In this document: piece after piece, positions 1-8,037 of the stretch | How the letters are laid out: each line of letters starts with the position of its first letter | Numbering within the stretch: position 1 is the first letter of the stretch | Origin: Thermanaerothrix sp034436175 | Lineage (GTDB): Bacteria > Chloroflexota > Anaerolineae > Anaerolineales > Anaerolineaceae | Direction: 5' to 3' | DNA length: 64,000 bases | NCBI GenBank assembly: GCA_964427505.1 | Contig: CAYRUO010000004.1 | Coordinates: 186,001 to 250,000, forward strand | Position numbers and translations under genes: made by a program | The notes under the pieces: model-generated | The model's input: only the letters and a program-made list of their open reading frames with translations | Databases searched by the model: none | Told to the model about the DNA's origin: nothing

Positions 1-721
1 TTCCTTGAATTTCGGCCACGGCTTTGAGTAACACCGGTAACCGTTTCTCCGGATCCAGGCGCCCCACATAAAGGAAGAGAGGACGATCCGGTTCCAGGTT
101 CCAGGCGTTACGCACCATGAGGCGATCAACCGGTGGTAAGGTCTGCCAGCCTTGCCAATCCACACCGCAAGAAATAACATGCACAGGTGGACGCACACGT
201 TGCCGGCGTAACACCTGGGCGGCGGCAGTAGAGGGCACCACAACCCCATCCACATGGTTAAGATGAGAAAGCATCCAGCGCCAGGCTACCCAAGCCACAA
301 TAGGGCGAAAGTAACGCGCTAACCATGAGAAATAAGGCGCCCATATTTCCGGGCCGGGGTGATGCGTAGCCAGAACCGGCAGACCGCGGCGGCGCGCCTC
401 GCGCCCTGCCGCCCGACACAAGGGTGAAGAATCTTGTAGGTGTACGATATCAGGCTGAAAGGTATCGAAGATACGCCGTATCCCCGCGCCCAATCGCCAT
501 ATCCAGACCAACTCGTTGCGCAACAGACTCAAGGGCAACCCGGGCAAGTGCCACAGGGTAAGGTTACCCTGGTTTTCCACCTTTATTCGCCAGCCGCGCC
601 CCGGCACCACTACCCCCACCGAATGCCCCTGCTTCACCAGCCCTTGCGCCAGGTTGCCGCTAAAGGTGGCCTGCCCATTCAAATGGGGCGGATAAGTCGT
701 CGTGACAATTAATACACGCAT
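1..721 (-). CDS. Glycosyltransferase, GT4-like (partial, C-terminus outside window)
   Basis: The reading frame is open from the ATG at 721 down to base 1, so the C-terminal part lies outside the window. The N-terminus begins MRVLIVTTTYPPHLNGQA, the usual GT-B first strand and loop of family 4 glycosyltransferases. It continues through a Rossmann-like half containing DIVHLQD and LATHHPGPE. The last visible stretch, LFLYVGRLDPEKRL, is the classic start of the nucleotide-sugar-binding half. By family it would transfer a sugar from an activated donor to a lipid or polysaccharide acceptor at the inner face of the membrane; donor and acceptor cannot be told. The stop of the DedA-like gene lies 9 bases upstream, so the two are probably co-transcribed. 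Family confidence is high, specificity unknown. Confidence 0.85.
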   Translation of the reverse strand, partial: MRVLIVTTTYPPHLNGQATFSGNLAQGLVKQGHSVGVVVPGRGWRIKVENQGNLTLWHLPGLPLSLLRNELVWIWRLGAGIRRIFDTFQPDIVHLQDSSPLCRAAGREARRRGLPVLATHHPGPEIWAPYFSWLARYFRPIVAWVAWRWMLSHLNHVDGVVVPSTAAAQVLRRQRVRPPVHVISCGVDWQGWQTLPPVDRLMVRNAWNLEPDRPLFLYVGRLDPEKRLPVLLKAVAEIQG

Positions 722-730
722 AGCAACCGC

Positions 731-1381
731 TCACTCTCTCGTATCATCACGTCCGGTAGCCTCAATGCGCAGAGCCGGATGACGGCGCAACAAACGGGGC
801 AGGAAAATCATCCCCAGGATCAGAAAGCAAAGCGTTGAAGCGATTGCCAGATACCGCACCCCTTGGGTAATATGCATCAGGCTGTTGGCCATATAGTAGC
901 CGGCGGCGACAAAAGCCCCGGTTACGACCAAGTTAGTGACAAAAATTGCCCCAAACCAGCGGCGCAAAGGCACCCGCGCCAACCCGGTCGCGATCAACGC
1001 TGGTATGATCATTCCATTGGTGAGTTTAGCAATCACCAAAATCTTAAGGGCATGACGTTGGACCAAATTCTGCAATCCTTCCACTTGTTCACGCCGAACC
1101 CCTAACCAACGCCAGCGCGCCAGCCACTCCAAACGCCCAAGATATCCTAGGGCATACCAAAGGGTATCTGCGATCAGATTACCTAACGACGCAGCAATAA
1201 AAACCGGAATGGGAGCAACAAAACCAGCAGAAGCCGCCGTAGCCGCCAACAAAATCGAGACTGGGCCTTCCAACGCCACCATGAGCACCAGCAAGGGATA
1301 AAACCACCATCCTACCGGCGCAAGTGGGATTAAGTGAAACCACCCCAGCGCCCGATCTAAGCCGTTGAGAAACCCTTCCAT
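731..1381 (-). CDS. DedA/VTT-family membrane protein
   Basis: A 216-residue multi-pass membrane protein. An upstream in-frame extension exists, but the ATG at 1381 (MEGFLNGLDRALGW) is the better start because the upstream residues are charged and lack membrane character. DedA-like features run in order: EGPVSILLAATAASAG after the first hydrophobic segment, GNLIADTLWYALGYLG, then KLTNGMIIPALIATGL followed by a basic amphipathic stretch and two further membrane segments. DedA proteins are proposed lipid scramblases or flippases that affect envelope homeostasis. The neighbouring glycosyltransferase fits an envelope role. The ribosome-binding site is weak. The exact substrate is unknown. Confidence 0.75.
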   Translation of the reverse strand: MEGFLNGLDRALGWFHLIPLAPVGWWFYPLLVLMVALEGPVSILLAATAASAGFVAPIPVFIAASLGNLIADTLWYALGYLGRLEWLARWRWLGVRREQVEGLQNLVQRHALKILVIAKLTNGMIIPALIATGLARVPLRRWFGAIFVTNLVVTGAFVAAGYYMANSLMHITQGVRYLAIASTLCFLILGMIFLPRLLRRHPALRIEATGRDDTRE

Positions 1382-1465
1382 ACCGCAGTCCTGTTCACGC
1401 TCGCATGTCCTATATTCGGCGAAACGTTCTTTCGCAACCTCAATCGAAAATCCTTGACCATGCTG

Positions 1466-1473
1466 ATTATAAT
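1466..1473. promoter_or_regulatory. Symmetric -10-like element in divergent region
   Basis: The octamer ATTATAAT reads as TATAAT on both strands, between the divergent DedA-like gene and the DUF3054 gene. On the minus strand it would give a leader of about 80 bases for the DedA-like gene. No good -35 is visible on either strand at 16-18 bases. Confidence 0.35.
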
Positions 1474-1533
1474 ACGCGAAACATTTCCTACGAGTTTCCC
1501 TTTCACCCCCGAAAATTTTAATGGCCGGTTTGG

Positions 1534-1562
1534 CTTGACGCCCTCTTTTCTTTGGGATAGGA
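1534..1562 (+). promoter_or_regulatory. Sigma-70-type promoter of the DUF3054-ECF-ftsK run
   Basis: TTGACG at 1534-1539 and TAGGAT at 1557-1562 are separated by 17 bases. The predicted transcription start at about 1569-1570 coincides with the GTG start codon at 1571, so the mRNA would be leaderless. Confidence 0.65.
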
Positions 1563-1570
1563 TAACTGAC

Positions 1571-1966
1571 GTGGCTCAGCACCCTTCTCCCCGTGTGCCC
1601 AATTGGATCATCCTGGGGGATGGACTTTTCCTACTCGGGGTAACACTCGCCGGGGAAGTCGCCCACGGGATTTCCCTGCTCTCTCCACGTTGGCTCACCA
1701 CGTTCATTCCGCTACTTATTGGTTGGGCATTGAGCGCCCCGCCGTTGGGGCTTTACCATACCCTTTATGCCAGCCGCTCTGGGGTTAGCGTACGTACCCT
1801 TTGGGCCGTTCTTCTCGCCGTTCCGCTGGCCACTTGGCTGCGGGGCTTCTGGTTGCAAACCGCTGTCGTTCCCCTCTTCGTCCTGGTGTTAACGGCGACT
1901 ACGGGGGTTGCCCTGGCAACTTGGCGGGAAATTGCCGCCTTGGTGCTCCGCTCACGAAAGGCTTGA
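1571..1966 (+). CDS. DUF3054-family small membrane protein
   Basis: A 131-residue membrane protein with four hydrophobic segments: WIILGDGLFLLGVTLAG, LTTFIPLLIGWALSAPP, TLWAVLLAVPLATWLRGFW and VVPLFVLVLTATTGVALATW. The glycine/aspartate-containing first helix and the spacing fit the DUF3054 family, whose function is not known. I chose the GTG at 1571 over the longer frame from 1454 because the longer N-terminus does not look like the family and because a good promoter sits exactly seven bases upstream of the GTG. The stop is one base before the ATG of the sigma-factor gene, which points to co-transcription. Confidence 0.65.
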   Translation: MAQHPSPRVPNWIILGDGLFLLGVTLAGEVAHGISLLSPRWLTTFIPLLIGWALSAPPLGLYHTLYASRSGVSVRTLWAVLLAVPLATWLRGFWLQTAVVPLFVLVLTATTGVALATWREIAALVLRSRKA

Positions 1967-1967
1967 G

Positions 1968-2576
1968 ATGGACGAAGCCACCTGCATTGCCCGCGCTTTA
2001 GAAGGCGACCTGGATGCATTCAACCAGTTAGTGTTGACCTACCAGGATAGCGCCTACAATTTGGCCTACCGCATGCTTAATGACCCTGATGCAGCAGCCG
2101 ACGTGACCCAAACCGCCTTTATCGCCGCCTACCGCAGCCTCAAAACCTATCGCGGCGGCTCATTCCGCGCCTGGGTGTTGCGCATGGTCACCAATGCTTG
2201 TTACGATGAATTACGGCGGCGAAAACGCCGCCCCACCGTGGCGCTTGAGCCGCTCAACCGTGAGGACGAAGAAATCGAATCGCCCGCCTGGCTCGCCGAC
2301 AACCATCTCTCGCCCGAAGAAGCCGTCCAAATGCGTGAGGTTGAAAACGCCATCACTCACTGCTTACAGGAACTCCCGGAAGATTTTCGCGCTGTGGTGA
2401 TTATGGTAGACGTCGAAGGATACGATTATAACGACGTAGCCCAAGCCTTAGGTAAGCCCCTGGGAACGATCAAGAGTCGCCTGGCGCGTGCTCGCCTCCG
2501 CCTGCGTGATTGCCTGGCCGGCTTTGCGGAACTATTACCGGCTCGCTTTCGTCTAGGTAGAGAGGAAATGGCATGA
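1968..2576 (+). CDS. ECF-type RNA polymerase sigma factor
   Basis: A 202-residue sigma-70-family protein of ECF architecture. Region 2 covers residues about 20-85, with the core-binding/-10 helices AYNLAYRMLNDPDAAADVTQ and FRAWVLRMVTNACYDELRRR. Region 4 covers about 135-185, with a helix-turn-helix at YNDVAQALGKPLGTIKSRL. The start is the ATG at 1968 behind an AAAGG ribosome-binding site; the longer frame has no support. The gene shares an ATGA overlap with the next gene, which encodes a membrane protein of the anti-sigma type. This arrangement suggests control by release from a membrane anchor. The target promoters and the signal cannot be read from the sequence. Confidence 0.88.
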   Translation: MDEATCIARALEGDLDAFNQLVLTYQDSAYNLAYRMLNDPDAAADVTQTAFIAAYRSLKTYRGGSFRAWVLRMVTNACYDELRRRKRRPTVALEPLNREDEEIESPAWLADNHLSPEEAVQMREVENAITHCLQELPEDFRAVVIMVDVEGYDYNDVAQALGKPLGTIKSRLARARLRLRDCLAGFAELLPARFRLGREEMA

Positions 2577-3418
2577 AGACGCGGCTCTCTTCAAAAGAAT
2601 GGGAACGCCTCTCCGCCTACCTGGATGGTCAACTCGGCGAACGTGAACGTCAGCAGGTAGAGGAATGGCTACGCACACGCCCCGAGGTGCGTGAGGCCTG
2701 GCAAAGTTTGCGCCAGACCCAACACGTGCTACGCCATGCACGGCGTCGCAAAGCCCCTCGCAACTTCACGCTAACCCCGGCCATGGTAGGGGCACCATCG
2801 CCTCGGCCCCGTTCTCCCCTCGTCTGGCAATTGGCACCAGCACTGGCGATCTTTCTGGTGATCATAGTGGTTATGTTGGAATTCTTCCCCGTGGGTAGCG
2901 CTGCTCCCCTGCCACGTGCCCCCCTAACCGCTGCGGGCCCAATGGAAGCCTTGCAGGCCGCCCAGCCTACCGCCACCGCGGTCATCGTCTACTGGGGTGG
3001 CCCTCCGTCACCGGCGATCGGCATGGGGGGAGGGGGTGCTGAAGGGATGGGCGGCATGGGCGGCGGTGCCGGGGATACCGGCGTGCCTTTCAAGGGATAT
3101 GCACCGGGCACAACGCCCTCCGCCCCACCGCCGTCGCAACCCTCCCCAACGCCTGCTCAACCGCTCGCCACAGCGGAACCTACGCCGGAGGTACGTGCTC
3201 TGACCGCACCTTCCCCCCAAACGCTTAATCCCATCTTGGGACTACCGGCGCCGGAAGAGCAGGGTAAAATATACATCGTTACCCCAACCCTTGCCCCCGA
3301 ATCCGAAAGCACCCCGCTTGTCCCCTTCTCATTTAAGCGCTTGCTTCAAGGCGGCTTACTTGTGCTGGCTTTCGTGTTAGGGGTGGCTATCCTGATCCGA
3401 AGGTTGCGTGCTCGATGA
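2573..3418 (+). CDS. Membrane anti-sigma-factor-like protein with Gly/Met-rich and Pro-rich outer region
   Basis: A 281-residue protein. The N-terminal about 60 residues (RLSAYLDGQLGERERQQVEE) look like the cytoplasmic helical anti-sigma fold. However, the His-x3-Cys-x2-Cys zinc motif of ZAS proteins is absent, so it is at best a non-zinc version. One membrane segment lies at about 84-105. The outer part holds a Gly/Met-rich patch (about 148-165) and a long Pro/Thr-rich stretch. A second hydrophobic segment closes the protein at 258-276, followed by a basic tail. It overlaps the sigma gene by ATGA. I infer it binds and inhibits that sigma factor, with the extracytoplasmic loop as sensor. There is no direct evidence for the ligand. 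Confidence 0.6.
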   Translation: MKTRLSSKEWERLSAYLDGQLGERERQQVEEWLRTRPEVREAWQSLRQTQHVLRHARRRKAPRNFTLTPAMVGAPSPRPRSPLVWQLAPALAIFLVIIVVMLEFFPVGSAAPLPRAPLTAAGPMEALQAAQPTATAVIVYWGGPPSPAIGMGGGGAEGMGGMGGGAGDTGVPFKGYAPGTTPSAPPPSQPSPTPAQPLATAEPTPEVRALTAPSPQTLNPILGLPAPEEQGKIYIVTPTLAPESESTPLVPFSFKRLLQGGLLVLAFVLGVAILIRRLRAR

Positions 3419-3903
3419 ATCAGCGTCCAGTGCGATTTTGTCCTTACTGCGGTATTCCGGTGGTCTCCCGCTACTTGTTTGGCCAGGAACGCCCTACTTG
3501 CCCCGAGTGTGGTTGGATTTACTTTGCAGACCCTAAAGTTGCCGCCGCCGCCATTGTGGAGGAAGAGGGCAAAATTTTGCTCACCCGCCGTGTCAACGAG
3601 CCTTATCAGGGCTATTGGACCTTACCCGCGGGTTTCGTGGATGCCGGCGAAGACCCCGCCCGCGCCGCCGAACGCGAAACCTTTGAAGAAACCGGCCTGG
3701 AAGTTCAGGTGACCGGATTGGTCGAGGTCATCAGTGGGCGCGAACACGAGCGCGGCGCCGATATTGTGATCGTTTATCGCGCCAGACGCATTGGCGGCAC
3801 CCTTCGGCCCGGCGACGATGCCGACCGCGTGGGCTTCTTTGACCGTGACCATCTTCCCCCACTGGCCTTTCGGGCTACCCGCCGCGCTCTTGGGGTAGAA
3901 TAA
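3415..3903 (+). CDS. Nudix hydrolase with N-terminal zinc ribbon
   Basis: A 162-residue protein. An N-terminal zinc ribbon (FCPYCGIPV ... PTCPECGWIYF, four cysteines within residues 9-34) precedes a Nudix domain. The Nudix box GFVDAGEDPARAAERETFEE begins near residue 69 and carries the REx2EE metal-binding core. Enzymes of this shape hydrolyse NDP-X substrates such as NADH, ADP-ribose or nucleotide sugars. The SQPWPFPxS signature of NADH pyrophosphatase is not present, so NudC is not claimed. The ATGA overlap with the upstream anti-sigma-like gene shows translational coupling. Confidence 0.8.
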   Translation: MNQRPVRFCPYCGIPVVSRYLFGQERPTCPECGWIYFADPKVAAAAIVEEEGKILLTRRVNEPYQGYWTLPAGFVDAGEDPARAAERETFEETGLEVQVTGLVEVISGREHERGADIVIVYRARRIGGTLRPGDDADRVGFFDRDHLPPLAFRATRRALGVE

Positions 3904-3933
3904 GAATAGAAAGTTCACCTGGTTAAAGCCCGT

Positions 3934-6318
3934 ATGAGTCCACAAGCCAAGACCCGTAAGCCTTCCTCGCGTAAGGGTCGGCTCGGGGAGCCGTCTCCAC
4001 ATCCGCGAGGGGCTCAACCAAAGGCACGCGCCGCTTCGCGGCGAAAAACGAGCCCCACAGCACCGGCCAATTCCCCGCGCTTGCTTGCCCGTGTGCGTCA
4101 GTTGTGGAACCGCATCTCCCCGGAACACAAACTCGATGCGCTCGGCGTTTTGCTTACTTTAACCGGCCTGGCGTTGTTCTTGAGCCTCATCTCGGCTCAA
4201 AATGGGACGGTAAGCCGGGCGATTCTCAGCGCCCTGCGACATCTTTTGGGCTGGGGCAGTCTCGCCGTGCCCTTTGCCATGATTATCACCGGTATCTGGT
4301 TGATCCTGCGCCGCGTTGAACGTCTCCCCTTGCCCTCAACCCCGCGCCTGATCGGTTTGGGATTGCTCTACTGGAACCTGTTAACCTGGTTGCACTGGCT
4401 CAGCGGCGGTGATCCAAGCCTGGTCAACCAAGGCAAGGGAGGCGGCTGGTTAGGGGGATCAACCCTCGCCGCGCTCACCAGCACCCTTGGCCAGGCCGGC
4501 GCTTTGGTTGTCCTCCTGGGATGGTTGTGCTTCGGCTTGATGCTGGTCACAGACACCTCGCTCACCACATGGGCTAAATTCGTGGCGAAAACTTGGCAAA
4601 CGGTTGTTGCCAAACGCCCCAAGCCCTCGGCTCAGCGCCCGCCAACGCCCCCCCCAACCCCTTCCCCAACGACCGAGGACCTCCCTCCCGAGTTCCAACC
4701 CTTACCCGGACGGGCACAACCTCGCGCCACATCCACCAGATCACGTCGTCAGCAGTCCGAACCTTCTACGGGCGAATCCCTTCCATCTTCAACCACCGTA
4801 CCCACACCAACCGCCGCCGAGCCCACCCCATCTGCTCCACCACCCTCACCCTGGATCTTGCCGGCGATAGATCAGATCCTGGATCCGCCCACCCCCGCCG
4901 CCGCTCAGGACAACCTGGATCATGAACGTGCCAAAATCATCGAAGAGACTCTGGCCTCGTTTGGCGCCCCCGCCCATGTGGTGGATATTTCCCACGGCCC
5001 TACGGTTACCCGTTTTGGGGTTGAGCCGGATTTCATCGAAACCCGCAGTGGGCGCACCCGCGTGCGCGTCAGCCGTATCGTGTCACTGGCGGATGATTTG
5101 GCACTGGCACTGGCCGCACCGCGCATTCGCATCCAAGCGCCCGTGCCGGGCAAACATTATGTGGGCATCGAGGTGCCAAACGTAGAGATCAGCCGCGTGG
5201 CACTGCGCGAGGTAATCGAGAGTGAGGCGTTCAAGCGCCTGCGTTCGCCTCTGCGCTTTGCATTGGGCAAGGATGTGGCGGGGCGTCCGGTGGCTGCCGA
5301 CTTGGCTACCATGCCGCATCTGCTGATCGCCGGCACTACTGGTTCAGGTAAATCCGTCTGCGTCAATGCTATCCTTACTTGTCTACTGCTTCACAATACC
5401 CCGGCGGATTTGCGGTTGGTGCTGGTAGATCCCAAACGAGTTGAATTGACCGGATACAACGGCATTCCCCACCTCTTGACGCCCGTGGTGGTGGACACCG
5501 AACGCGTGATCGGCGCCTTGCAGTGGTTACAGCGCGAGATGGATGCCCGCTACCATAAATTTGCCCAGGTGGGGGTACGTAACCTGCAAGAATATAACGC
5601 CCGCCACACCCCACCCCTGCCCTATCTGGTCGCCGTGATTGACGAATTGGCCGATCTGATGATGCTGGCGCCGGATGAGACCGAGCGCAGCATCACCCGC
5701 CTGGCGCAGTTAGCACGGGCAACCGGAATCCACCTCATCCTGGCCACCCAACGCCCCTCTGTAGATGTCGTCACCGGCTTAATCAAGGCCAACTTTCCGG
5801 CCCGGATTGCCTTTGCAGTCGCTTCTTCGATTGACAGCCGTGTTATCCTCGACCAGCCCGGTGCAGAACGTTTGCTTGGGCGCGGTGATATGCTCTTCCA
5901 AGCCCCCGATGCGGCCGCGCCCGTTCGCCTCCAGGGTACGTTTGTCTCCGAAGCCGAGATCCAGCGCTTGGTGGATTACTGGCGCACCGCCGCCGCCCAA
6001 CAAACCACGCTCCCCTCACCCAGCGCCAGCGGTGAAACGGCGGTAGATCTTTTCCCGCCCCATGTGCCTCTCAAGCAGGGCGAATTATGGGATACTGAAG
6101 CCGGTGATCCACTGCTCCAGGAAGCCATTGACCTGGTGCGGCGCGAAGGACGCGCCTCGGTCACGATGCTGCAACGCCGACTGCGTATCGGTTACACCCG
6201 TGCCGCCCGGCTGATTGACGCCATGGAAGAGCGCGGTATTATCTCTCCCGCTCTACCGAATTCACCCATCCGCGAGGTGCTGGACTACGGGCCGGTGGCA
6301 CCACCGGCCGAGGATTAA
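3934..6318 (+). CDS. ftsK: DNA translocase FtsK/SpoIIIE
   Basis: A 794-residue chromosome-pumping ATPase. After a basic N-terminus come four to five membrane helices (about residues 67-210), then a Pro/Ser/Thr-rich linker (about 225-310). The motor follows: the alpha/beta region with VVDISHGPTVTRFGVEPD, the Walker A motif IAGTTGSGKSVCVNA near residue 465, the Walker B motif VIDELADLMML near 567, and LATQRPSVDVVTGLIKANFP downstream. The C-terminal winged-helix gamma domain (LRREGRASVTMLQRRLRIGY) reads the polarity sequences that direct translocation. FtsK helps segregate chromosome termini and supports XerCD recombination at the septum. Length and domain order are standard. It follows the Nudix gene by 30 bases. 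Confidence 0.97.
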   Translation: MSPQAKTRKPSSRKGRLGEPSPHPRGAQPKARAASRRKTSPTAPANSPRLLARVRQLWNRISPEHKLDALGVLLTLTGLALFLSLISAQNGTVSRAILSALRHLLGWGSLAVPFAMIITGIWLILRRVERLPLPSTPRLIGLGLLYWNLLTWLHWLSGGDPSLVNQGKGGGWLGGSTLAALTSTLGQAGALVVLLGWLCFGLMLVTDTSLTTWAKFVAKTWQTVVAKRPKPSAQRPPTPPPTPSPTTEDLPPEFQPLPGRAQPRATSTRSRRQQSEPSTGESLPSSTTVPTPTAAEPTPSAPPPSPWILPAIDQILDPPTPAAAQDNLDHERAKIIEETLASFGAPAHVVDISHGPTVTRFGVEPDFIETRSGRTRVRVSRIVSLADDLALALAAPRIRIQAPVPGKHYVGIEVPNVEISRVALREVIESEAFKRLRSPLRFALGKDVAGRPVAADLATMPHLLIAGTTGSGKSVCVNAILTCLLLHNTPADLRLVLVDPKRVELTGYNGIPHLLTPVVVDTERVIGALQWLQREMDARYHKFAQVGVRNLQEYNARHTPPLPYLVAVIDELADLMMLAPDETERSITRLAQLARATGIHLILATQRPSVDVVTGLIKANFPARIAFAVASSIDSRVILDQPGAERLLGRGDMLFQAPDAAAPVRLQGTFVSEAEIQRLVDYWRTAAAQQTTLPSPSASGETAVDLFPPHVPLKQGELWDTEAGDPLLQEAIDLVRREGRASVTMLQRRLRIGYTRAARLIDAMEERGIISPALPNSPIREVLDYGPVAPPAED

Positions 6319-6347
6319 AAAAACCGGTTGCAGAGGACTGCAACCGG
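6317..6347 (-). terminator. Rho-independent terminator of metK
   Basis: A perfect 10-base-pair stem (6324-6333 with 6338-6347, loop AGGA). Read on the minus strand it is followed by seven U residues (the A run at 6317-6323). It sits between the convergent ftsK and metK ends. Only the metK direction has a U-tract. Confidence 0.85.
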
Positions 6348-6374
6348 CCATTGAGCCATCAACAATACACGCTA

Positions 6375-7601
6375 CTAGGAAGCGGCAACCTTCAAACCAG
6401 CCGCCTCACGCAAGAGTTCGGCTTTATCGGTGCGCTCCCAGGTCAGATCGAGGTCATCGCGGCCAAAATGCCCGTAGGCCGCAACTTGGCGGTAAATGGG
6501 GCGGCGTAGGTCTAAATCGCGAATGATCGCGCCGGGACGGAGGTCGAAATGGGTTTCAACCAGGCGCACAATGTCCTCATCCGGGATAACACCGGTGCCG
6601 AATGTTTCTACATTGATGCTCAACGGGCGCGCTACACCAATAGCATAAGCCACCTGGATCTCACAGCGTTCGGCCAGCCCGGCGGCGACGATGTTCTTGG
6701 CCACATAGCGGGCCGCATAGGCACCTGAGCGATCCACCTTTGTGGGGTCCTTACCGCTGAAGGCGCCGCCGCCATGCCGTCCCATGCCCCCATAGGTATC
6801 TACAATGATCTTGCGCCCCGTTACGCCGGCATCCCCTAACGGTCCTCCGATGACGAAACGCCCGGTGGGGTTGACATAAATCTTCATCTCACGGTCTACC
6901 ATGTGGGGCGGCAGAACCGGCAGGATAACATGCTCAATGATGGCTTCGCGCACCTGTTGCTGGGTGATCTCCGGCGCATGTTGAGCGCTGATCAACACCG
7001 TATGCACCCGCACCGGTTTCCCATAGCGGTATTCAATCGTAACCTGGGATTTGCCATCGGGGCGCAGCCAGGGCAGAGTGCCGTTCTTGCGTACTTCGGC
7101 CAGCCGCCGTGTCAATTTATGCGCCAGATAGATCGGCATGGGCATCAACACCGGCGTCTCGTTACAGGCATAGCCAAACATCATTCCCTGGTCACCGGCA
7201 CCGATTTTTTCAATTTCGGCATCCGTCATCTCGCCGGTCTTGGCTTCCAGGGCTTGGTCTACCCCCATGGCGATATCACCGGATTGCTGACTGATCGCCA
7301 CCTGCACCGCGCAGGTATTGCCATCAAAGGATTTGCTTGAATCATCGTAACCGATATCCAGGATCACCCTGCGCGCTAACTGGTCAAAGTTAATCGTGGC
7401 GCGGGTGGTAATTTCACCTAAGAGCATGACGAAGCCGGTCTTAGTCGCCGTTTCGCAAGCCACGCGGGAGTACGGGTCCTGCGCCAGACAGGCATCCAAC
7501 ACGGCATCGCTGATTTGATCGCACATCTTATCAGGATGCCCCTCGGTTACCGATTCCGAGGTGAACAGGTACCGAGGCGAATTCATAAACGACGTGTTCA
7601 T
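6375..7601 (-). CDS. metK: S-adenosylmethionine synthetase
   Basis: A 408-residue enzyme that makes S-adenosylmethionine from methionine and ATP in the cytoplasm. Diagnostic motifs are visible: SESVTEGHPDKMCDQISDAV at the N-terminus (catalytic His and metal-binding Asp), GAGDQGMMFGYA in the middle domain (family signature 1), and GGGAFSGKDPTKVDRSGAY (signature 2, Lys-rich active-site loop). Length is normal. The ATG at 7601 is preceded by an AGGAGG ribosome-binding site. The gene is transcribed alone behind a SAM-I riboswitch and ends at its own terminator, so it is under feedback control by its product. Confidence 0.98.
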   Translation of the reverse strand: MNTSFMNSPRYLFTSESVTEGHPDKMCDQISDAVLDACLAQDPYSRVACETATKTGFVMLLGEITTRATINFDQLARRVILDIGYDDSSKSFDGNTCAVQVAISQQSGDIAMGVDQALEAKTGEMTDAEIEKIGAGDQGMMFGYACNETPVLMPMPIYLAHKLTRRLAEVRKNGTLPWLRPDGKSQVTIEYRYGKPVRVHTVLISAQHAPEITQQQVREAIIEHVILPVLPPHMVDREMKIYVNPTGRFVIGGPLGDAGVTGRKIIVDTYGGMGRHGGGAFSGKDPTKVDRSGAYAARYVAKNIVAAGLAERCEIQVAYAIGVARPLSINVETFGTGVIPDEDIVRLVETHFDLRPGAIIRDLDLRRPIYRQVAAYGHFGRDDLDLTWERTDKAELLREAAGLKVAAS

Positions 7602-7626
7602 TTCTTGATCTACCTCCTAAAAAGTT

Positions 7627-7667
7627 TTTAGAAAAAGAAAATGCCCCTTCTGGGATAAGGAGGGGCA
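7627..7667 (-). terminator. Riboswitch expression-platform terminator
   Basis: On the minus strand a stem of TGCCCCT with AGGGGCA (7661-7667 with 7642-7648) is followed by a U-rich tract from 7641 to about 7627. The loop and 5' arm carry CCCTCCTTATC, which can alternatively pair with the 3' strand of riboswitch helix P1 (GATAAGAGGG, 7700 to 7691). SAM binding therefore favours this terminator; without SAM the alternative pairing acts as antiterminator. Confidence 0.8.
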
Positions 7668-7690
7668 ATCACTACACTCGTGTAGGCTGC

Positions 7691-7820
7691 CCTCTTATCT
7701 TCCAGAAATTGACTTTCTGCCGGACTTGGCACCTTGGATGCGTATGCGCCCACATCATACACATCCAGGTTGTCGAGGCTTCATCGGGCCGGTCCCTCCG
7801 CCTCTCTGGATAAGAGGTGC
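7691..7820 (-). ncRNA. SAM-I riboswitch (S-box) controlling metK
   Basis: Read on the minus strand, the segment carries the conserved S-box core in order: CTTATCCAGAG, GGCGGAGGGACCGGCCC, GATGAAGCC, the following CAACC, GGTGCCAAGTCC, and the closing strand AGATAAGAGG, which pairs with the first block to form P1. It lies between the metK promoter and the metK terminator/antiterminator switch. By family it binds S-adenosylmethionine and turns off transcription when SAM is plentiful. The P3/P4 arms between the core blocks look intact. Confidence 0.95.
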
Positions 7821-7848
7821 CTGAAAAGGCTATTCAATTGTTGACCGT

Positions 7849-7877
7849 ATATTATCACAACCCCAGGTGAATGTAAA
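7849..7877 (-). promoter_or_regulatory. metK promoter
   Basis: On the minus strand TTTACA (7877-7872) and TAATAT (7854-7849) are 17 bases apart. Transcription would start near 7842, just upstream of the SAM riboswitch aptamer. Confidence 0.65.
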
Positions 7878-8037
7878 GGATGATCCGACCCCCAAAATTA
7901 CGGCACCCGGCTGTCCCTCATAACTCCCAATAATCGGTGACAAAGCGAGAGGCCTAAGATGACAAATGGAACTGGTCGAAATCCCCCCTTTGGAATATAT
8001 CCTAAATATAGAATACGTTACCCATTAAGGCAGTTAT

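Noticed and set aside
440..712. Plus-strand open frame of 90 codons
   Set aside because: It lies antisense within the clear glycosyltransferase gene and has no protein-like features or ribosome-binding site.
7878..8037. Promoter and Rrf2/IscR-type operator before sufC
   Set aside because: The region is AT-rich (around 7993-8013), but no -35/-10 pair with acceptable spacing or clear inverted repeat could be defined.
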